Source: CAYXAA01 sp964462985
Lineage (GTDB): Bacteria; Pseudomonadota; Alphaproteobacteria; Rhizobiales; Stappiaceae
Direction of reading: 5' to 3'
DNA length: 64,000 nt
NCBI GenBank assembly: GCA_964462985.1
Contig: CAYXAA010000023.1
Span: forward strand, 10,935-74,934
Below the pieces are notes generated by a model that was given only the letters and a program-made list of their open reading frames with translations, ran no database searches and was not told the origin of the DNA. The translations under genes and the position numbers were made by a program. Every line of letters starts with the position of its first letter. The stretch's first letter is position 1. Positions 60,785 to 64,000 of the stretch are shown here, piece after piece.

Positions 60785-61651
60785 ATGCCCGCGCCGGCCG
60801 ACCGTATCGCTATTGCGCCAATTTTGCCCTGGACTGATCGGGCTGGCCGGCTGTCGGCGCTAAAGCTTGTCGTATTCCTTGCCTGCGCCGCGCCGGGCGC
60901 GCTGATCGCTGCCTGGTTCACGTTCGACATGCTCGGACCGAAGCCTGTCACCGAGGCCATTCACCAGACCGGAACCTGGGCGATCCGATTCCTTGTCGTC
61001 TCGCTCGCCGTGACGCCGCTGCGGCGTATCACATCCTGGCCGAAGCTGATCACCATCCGCCGCATGGTCGGTCTCACGGCTCTCGCCTATGCGTCGGCCC
61101 ACCTCCTGCTGTATACGGCGAGTCTCAAGTGGAATCTCGCTGAGGTCGTAACCGAGATCGTCCTCAGGATCTATCTCACGATCGGCTTTACCGCGTTTGC
61201 CGGCCTTTGCCTTCTCGGTATCACATCCACAGACGGCGCTGTCCGCCGCCTCGGCGCAACCTGGCACCGCCTGCACAGAACCGTTTATTTTATCGCCGGC
61301 CTCGCTGCCCTCCACTTTTTCATGCAGTCGAAGATCGACGTCAGTGAGGCGACCCTGATGGCCGGACTGACCATGTTGCTGCTTGCCTACAGGGCTGCGC
61401 ATCGATTGGAACTTAATCTTACCTCGCCGCTGATCCTTTTCGGGCTCGCCGCCTTCGCCGGGCTGGCAACCGCCGCGGTGGAGTATGTCTGGTATGCAAT
61501 CGCCACTGGCGTTCCCCCCGGGCGCGTTCTCGCCGCCAATCTCAATTTTGCCTATTCGGTCCGCCCTGCCTGGTGGGTGACCATTTGCGGTGCCGTCGTA
61601 GCAATCCTGCCGCTCCGTACCTGGCTCGCGGCACGACTGTCGCCTGCGTGA
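60785..61651 (+). CDS. msrQ: MsrQ-like heme-binding membrane protein
   Basis: This 288-residue protein has about six to seven membrane helices of the ferric-reductase-like fold and conserved histidines for heme (SAHLLLYTA, WHRLHRTVYF, LHFFMQSK), together with the VTPLRRI loop typical of MsrQ. MsrQ passes electrons to the periplasmic methionine sulfoxide reductase MsrP. No msrP lies beside it, unlike most MsrPQ operons. The protein is longer than E. coli MsrQ, with extra C-terminal helices (about 235-285). The ATG follows AAGGGAAAG. Confidence 0.85.
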   Translation: MPAPADRIAIAPILPWTDRAGRLSALKLVVFLACAAPGALIAAWFTFDMLGPKPVTEAIHQTGTWAIRFLVVSLAVTPLRRITSWPKLITIRRMVGLTALAYASAHLLLYTASLKWNLAEVVTEIVLRIYLTIGFTAFAGLCLLGITSTDGAVRRLGATWHRLHRTVYFIAGLAALHFFMQSKIDVSEATLMAGLTMLLLAYRAAHRLELNLTSPLILFGLAAFAGLATAAVEYVWYAIATGVPPGRVLAANLNFAYSVRPAWWVTICGAVVAILPLRTWLAARLSPA

Positions 61652-61668
61652 TCGCACGAGGATCGTAC

Positions 61669-61702
61669 AAAGGGCGGGCCCCTCACTCTTCCCGCGCCCT
61701 TT
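61669..61702. terminator. Hairpin between convergent msrQ-like and cNMP-binding genes
   Basis: AAAGGGCG (61669-61676) pairs with CGCCCTTT (61695-61702), extended by GG/CC after a bulge. It overlaps the last codons of the leftward gene. No T-run is present, so a bidirectional terminator role is tentative. Confidence 0.4.
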
Positions 61703-62189
61703 CCGCCCGGATTGCCCGGACCTTCGCCGCCTCTTCCTCGATTTGTTCAAGCCGATTGCCAATCCGCGCCAACGCATGGGCTGTTGCCTGGAACCGCGCT
61801 GCGTGGCCCTCGAACATCCGCCCGGCGATCTCGGGAAATTCTTCGAGCATGCGCTTGAACAGCGCGCGTCTGATCCGAATTGCTTCCGTCGCGCCCACTG
61901 CCACGGCGCGCGCCGGACGCCGTGTTTCAATGAGAAGCGCCGTCTCTCCGATCAGGGTGCCAGGCCCGAATTCGCCGATTTGCTCGGCCGGATCGCCACG
62001 CTCCATCAGAACCTTGCCATCGGCGATAACGTAACCGCAGTCGGCACGCTCACCCTCGGCGAACAACACCTGGCCGTCCCGGTAGGACACGTTCTCGGCG
62101 GAAAACGCGAGCAAGCGCAACTGGTCCTCCGGAAAATCCGAAAGCAGCGCCACTTTGCGCAGGAGCTCGATGTCGCGGGCCAGACTCAT
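61683..62189 (-). CDS. Cyclic-nucleotide-binding domain protein without a DNA-binding domain
   Basis: This 168-residue protein has a CRP-type cNMP-binding domain (about residues 10-120), with the phosphate-binding GEFGPGTLIGETALLIETRRPARAVAV matching the conserved GE...RxA pattern. After the domain there is only a helical, Glu/Arg-rich segment (IGNRLEQIEEEAAKVRAIRAERAREE) and no helix-turn-helix. It may act as a sensor that binds a partner. The ATG at 62189 replaces a TTG two codons upstream. Convergent with the msrQ-like gene. Confidence 0.85.
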   Translation of the reverse strand: MSLARDIELLRKVALLSDFPEDQLRLLAFSAENVSYRDGQVLFAEGERADCGYVIADGKVLMERGDPAEQIGEFGPGTLIGETALLIETRRPARAVAVGATEAIRIRRALFKRMLEEFPEIAGRMFEGHAARFQATAHALARIGNRLEQIEEEAAKVRAIRAERAREE

Positions 62190-62321
62190 GCCCAAGACTT
62201 AACCCGGATTTTTTGCACCCGCTACGGCTCAGCTATCGTGAGTGTGGGAAATCCGAGATCGTCCTGCGTGACTGCACAATTGGTCTGACGGCTCCGTGCC
62301 CTTATTGCCCCCTTAAAATTG

Positions 62322-63005
62322 TCAGGGGACGAGCTTGTAACCGCCGCCTTCGGTCACAAGCAACTCCGAGTTGGAGGGGTCGCGCTCGATCTTCTGCCGC
62401 AAGCGGTAGATGTGCGTCTCGAGAGTATGAGTGGTTACGCCGGAATTGTAACCCCAGACCTCGTGCAACAGCACGTCACGGGTGATCGGCTTCTCGCCCG
62501 CCCGGTAGAGGAAGCGCAGGATAGAAGTTTCTTTCTCTGTCAGCCGGATCTTGCCGCCCTTTTCATCGAGCATCAGCTTCTGGGCCGGACGGAAGGAGTA
62601 GCGCCCGATGGTGAAGACGGCGTCTTCGCTTTGCTCGTGACTCCTGAGGTGCGCCCGGATCCGCGCCAACAGCACGGCAAATTTGAACGGCTTGGTAACG
62701 TAGTCGTTGGCACCGGCCTCGAGTCCAAGGATCGTGTCAGAATCCGTATCGTGCCCCGTCAACATGATCACCGGCGCCTTGAACCCGGCCTTGCGCAGCA
62801 GCTTCACCGCTTCGCGCCCGTCGATGTCCGGCAGTCCGACGTCCATCAGGAGCAGGTCGATATGTTGCTGTTTCGCGACGGCGATCCCCGCTGCAGCATT
62901 TTCCGCCTGGAGAGTCTCGAACTCGTCATAAAGCGACAGTTGCTCGACCAGCGCCTCGCGCAGATCAGTGTCGTCGTCGACGATCAGGATTTTCCGAGCA
63001 CTCAT
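62322..63005 (-). CDS. OmpR-type response regulator (CenR-like)
   Basis: This 227-residue regulator has a receiver domain with the acidic pocket (VDDDTD), phosphoacceptor Asp55 in LLLMDVGLPD and the TKP lysine. A winged-helix output domain (about 130-227) contains RLTEKETSILRFLYRAGEKPI and HTLETHIYRLRQKIERD. It resembles the CenR cell-envelope regulator of alphaproteobacteria, but that is a resemblance and no histidine kinase gene is adjacent. The ATG at 63005 is set by GGAAGGAGG. A GAGCAG/CTGCTC repeat (63022-63039) lies just upstream of that site. Confidence 0.9.
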   Translation of the reverse strand: MSARKILIVDDDTDLREALVEQLSLYDEFETLQAENAAAGIAVAKQQHIDLLLMDVGLPDIDGREAVKLLRKAGFKAPVIMLTGHDTDSDTILGLEAGANDYVTKPFKFAVLLARIRAHLRSHEQSEDAVFTIGRYSFRPAQKLMLDEKGGKIRLTEKETSILRFLYRAGEKPITRDVLLHEVWGYNSGVTTHTLETHIYRLRQKIERDPSNSELLVTEGGGYKLVP

Positions 63006-63159
63006 TGACCAGCCTCCTTCCGAGCAGTGCAATCTGCTCCAGACGTCGAACACTTAGGCATTCGCCCAGAACCATGCGAGACTGAAGAATCGCGAAACAC
63101 CCCCACCCGCGTCAAATTTTCTTCACGTCCCTTTTATCTGCGAGTTATGGAGATGTTCG

Positions 63160-63723
63160 GTGTTGTGCGATCGTGGGCCCTTAATGCTCCTCCAAAATCT
63201 GCCCAGACTCTCCCTGACCGTCCGGACCCGACCCAGCCATCGGAACCAAGGCATTCTCTGTCTCGGGAATGCTACATTTACATGCGCGCTGGGACGATCG
63301 GGGGCGAAGGCGGGCAAGCGCGAGGGGGACGGGGCGACGCCCATCGGCCATTTCGCACTCAAGGAAGTCTTTTTTCGGCCTGATCGCGTGGCGCCCCCCG
63401 CAACCTTTCTCCCGGTCATGCCACTTGCCCGAGACATGGGCTGGTGCGACGACCCCGATCATCCGTGCTACAATCGGCCTGTACGGTTGCCGTTTCCTGC
63501 CAGCCACGAACACTTGTGGCGCGAAGACCATCTCTACGACATCGTGGTCGTGCTCGATTACAACCTCCGCCCCGTGATCCGGAGCCGCGGCAGTGCCGTG
63601 TTTTTTCATCTTGCCCGTCCCGGCTACCGACCCACGGAGGGATGCGTTGCCGTTTCAGAACGCGACATGCGCCGCATCCTGCGCCGGTGCGGCCCCGATA
63701 CCATCCTGAGTGTGGAAGGTTGA
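63160..63723 (+). CDS. YkuD-family L,D-transpeptidase without a signal peptide
   Basis: This 187-residue protein has a YkuD domain with the catalytic motif HLARPGYRPTEGCVAVS, in which the Cys is the nucleophile, and the conserved KREGDGATPIGHF early. It has no export signal, as is common in this subfamily of rhizobial proteins; the cellular site of action is unclear. The start is GTG at 63160, spaced from TGGAGA, or the ATG at 63184. It is divergent from the response regulator gene by about 155 bases. Confidence 0.88.
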   Translation: MLCDRGPLMLLQNLPRLSLTVRTRPSHRNQGILCLGNATFTCALGRSGAKAGKREGDGATPIGHFALKEVFFRPDRVAPPATFLPVMPLARDMGWCDDPDHPCYNRPVRLPFPASHEHLWREDHLYDIVVVLDYNLRPVIRSRGSAVFFHLARPGYRPTEGCVAVSERDMRRILRRCGPDTILSVEG

Positions 63724-63730
63724 ACCGCAA

Positions 63731-64000
63731 TCATAGCGTCTGGGGGCGGTAGACCTTGACCGCACCCCTGACGGTGATCGTGACACCTATCGTCGTGCAC
63801 GTGCCGTCCGCAGCGGTCGCAATCCGCGCGGGCAATGTCACCGACCTGAGATGAAGCTCGTTACTCTGGACATTGCGGCTGCCGTTGACGTTGCATTCCA
63901 GCACCGTCAGGGCACCACTCTGCGGCAGCACTCTTATGATGGCGGTATGATGTGGCCGATCCTGCTTGCGCTCTTCCCAACGGGTTTCGTTGCCGCCGCT
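63731..64000 (-). CDS. C-terminal part of an unrecognised protein, cut by the window edge
   Basis: The minus-strand frame ending at 63731-63733 is open all the way to base 64000, so the start lies beyond the window. The visible 89 residues end in GVTITVRGAVKVYRPQTL, with two Cys (VLECNVNG and ADGTCTTIG) and beta-strand-like stretches. I recognise no family; an exported beta-rich domain is a guess. Convergent with the L,D-transpeptidase gene, 7 bases apart. Confidence 0.5.
   Translation of the reverse strand, partial: SGGNETRWEERKQDRPHHTAIIRVLPQSGALTVLECNVNGSRNVQSNELHLRSVTLPARIATAADGTCTTIGVTITVRGAVKVYRPQTL

Overview
The window is a GC-rich chromosomal segment of an alphaproteobacterium. Gene content and order point to Hyphomicrobiales (Rhizobiales). 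Examples are aroK-aroB-CorC-BolA-DnaJ-cobS-cobT, rpmB next to a DUF3108 gene, aminotransferase-ftsK-lolA, SdhAF4-htpX-rsmB-heparinase-purH, an IalB-family protein, the 180-kDa-class NAD-glutamate dehydrogenase and the GTTC-N7-GTTC type of LexA box. Genes are tightly packed on both strands, with many ATGA overlaps. I see no phage, insertion sequence, CRISPR array, rRNA or tRNA.

Layout. 0-5 kb: the tail of a molybdenum hydroxylase subunit, rlmN with a small membrane protein, an exported IalB protein, a DUF6152/DUF6644 pair and an unrecognised 300-residue protein. 5-12.4 kb: asd, a PQQ cofactor operon (pqqA, pqqB, pqqC and a fused pqqD-pqqE), carbonic anhydrase, a RidA-family protein and mesaconyl-CoA hydratase of the ethylmalonyl-CoA pathway. 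PQQ synthesis together with that pathway suits an organism that oxidises alcohols or C1/C2 compounds, but no PQQ-dependent dehydrogenase lies in the window. 12.4-22.3 kb: xerD with a 47-residue membrane protein, shikimate genes, CorC, BolA, a DnaJ-domain protein and cobalt chelatase cobS-cobT. 22.3-31.3 kb: YhhQ, L28, DUF3108, accA, a lipoprotein L,D-transpeptidase, ispG-pdxY-DUF429 and a membrane protein. 31.4-35.6 kb: patatin, acetoacetate decarboxylase and 3-hydroxybutyrate dehydrogenase (ketone-body or polyhydroxybutyrate metabolism), then an XRE-cupin regulator and an acetyltransferase. 35.6-45 kb, all on the minus strand: dnaE2 with an SOS box, an ATP-grasp ligase, lolA, ftsK and an aminotransferase. 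45-64 kb: SdhAF4, htpX, rsmB, heparinase-like protein, purH, MFS transporter, NAD-GDH, AhpD-like protein, argC, leuD, an MsrQ-like protein, a cNMP-binding protein, an OmpR-type regulator and a second L,D-transpeptidase.

Most of the window is housekeeping. The most distinctive items are: an SOS box that overlaps the start codon of a stand-alone dnaE2; an XRE-cupin gene whose promoter spacer is filled by a perfect inverted repeat and which looks leaderless; the PqqD-PqqE fusion; a perfect palindrome in front of the ialB-like gene; a 47-codon membrane protein gene in front of xerD; an orphan ATP-grasp ligase with a G8 tract beside its start; and the unrecognised protein at 4.1-5.0 kb. I found no convincing wholly new multi-gene system.
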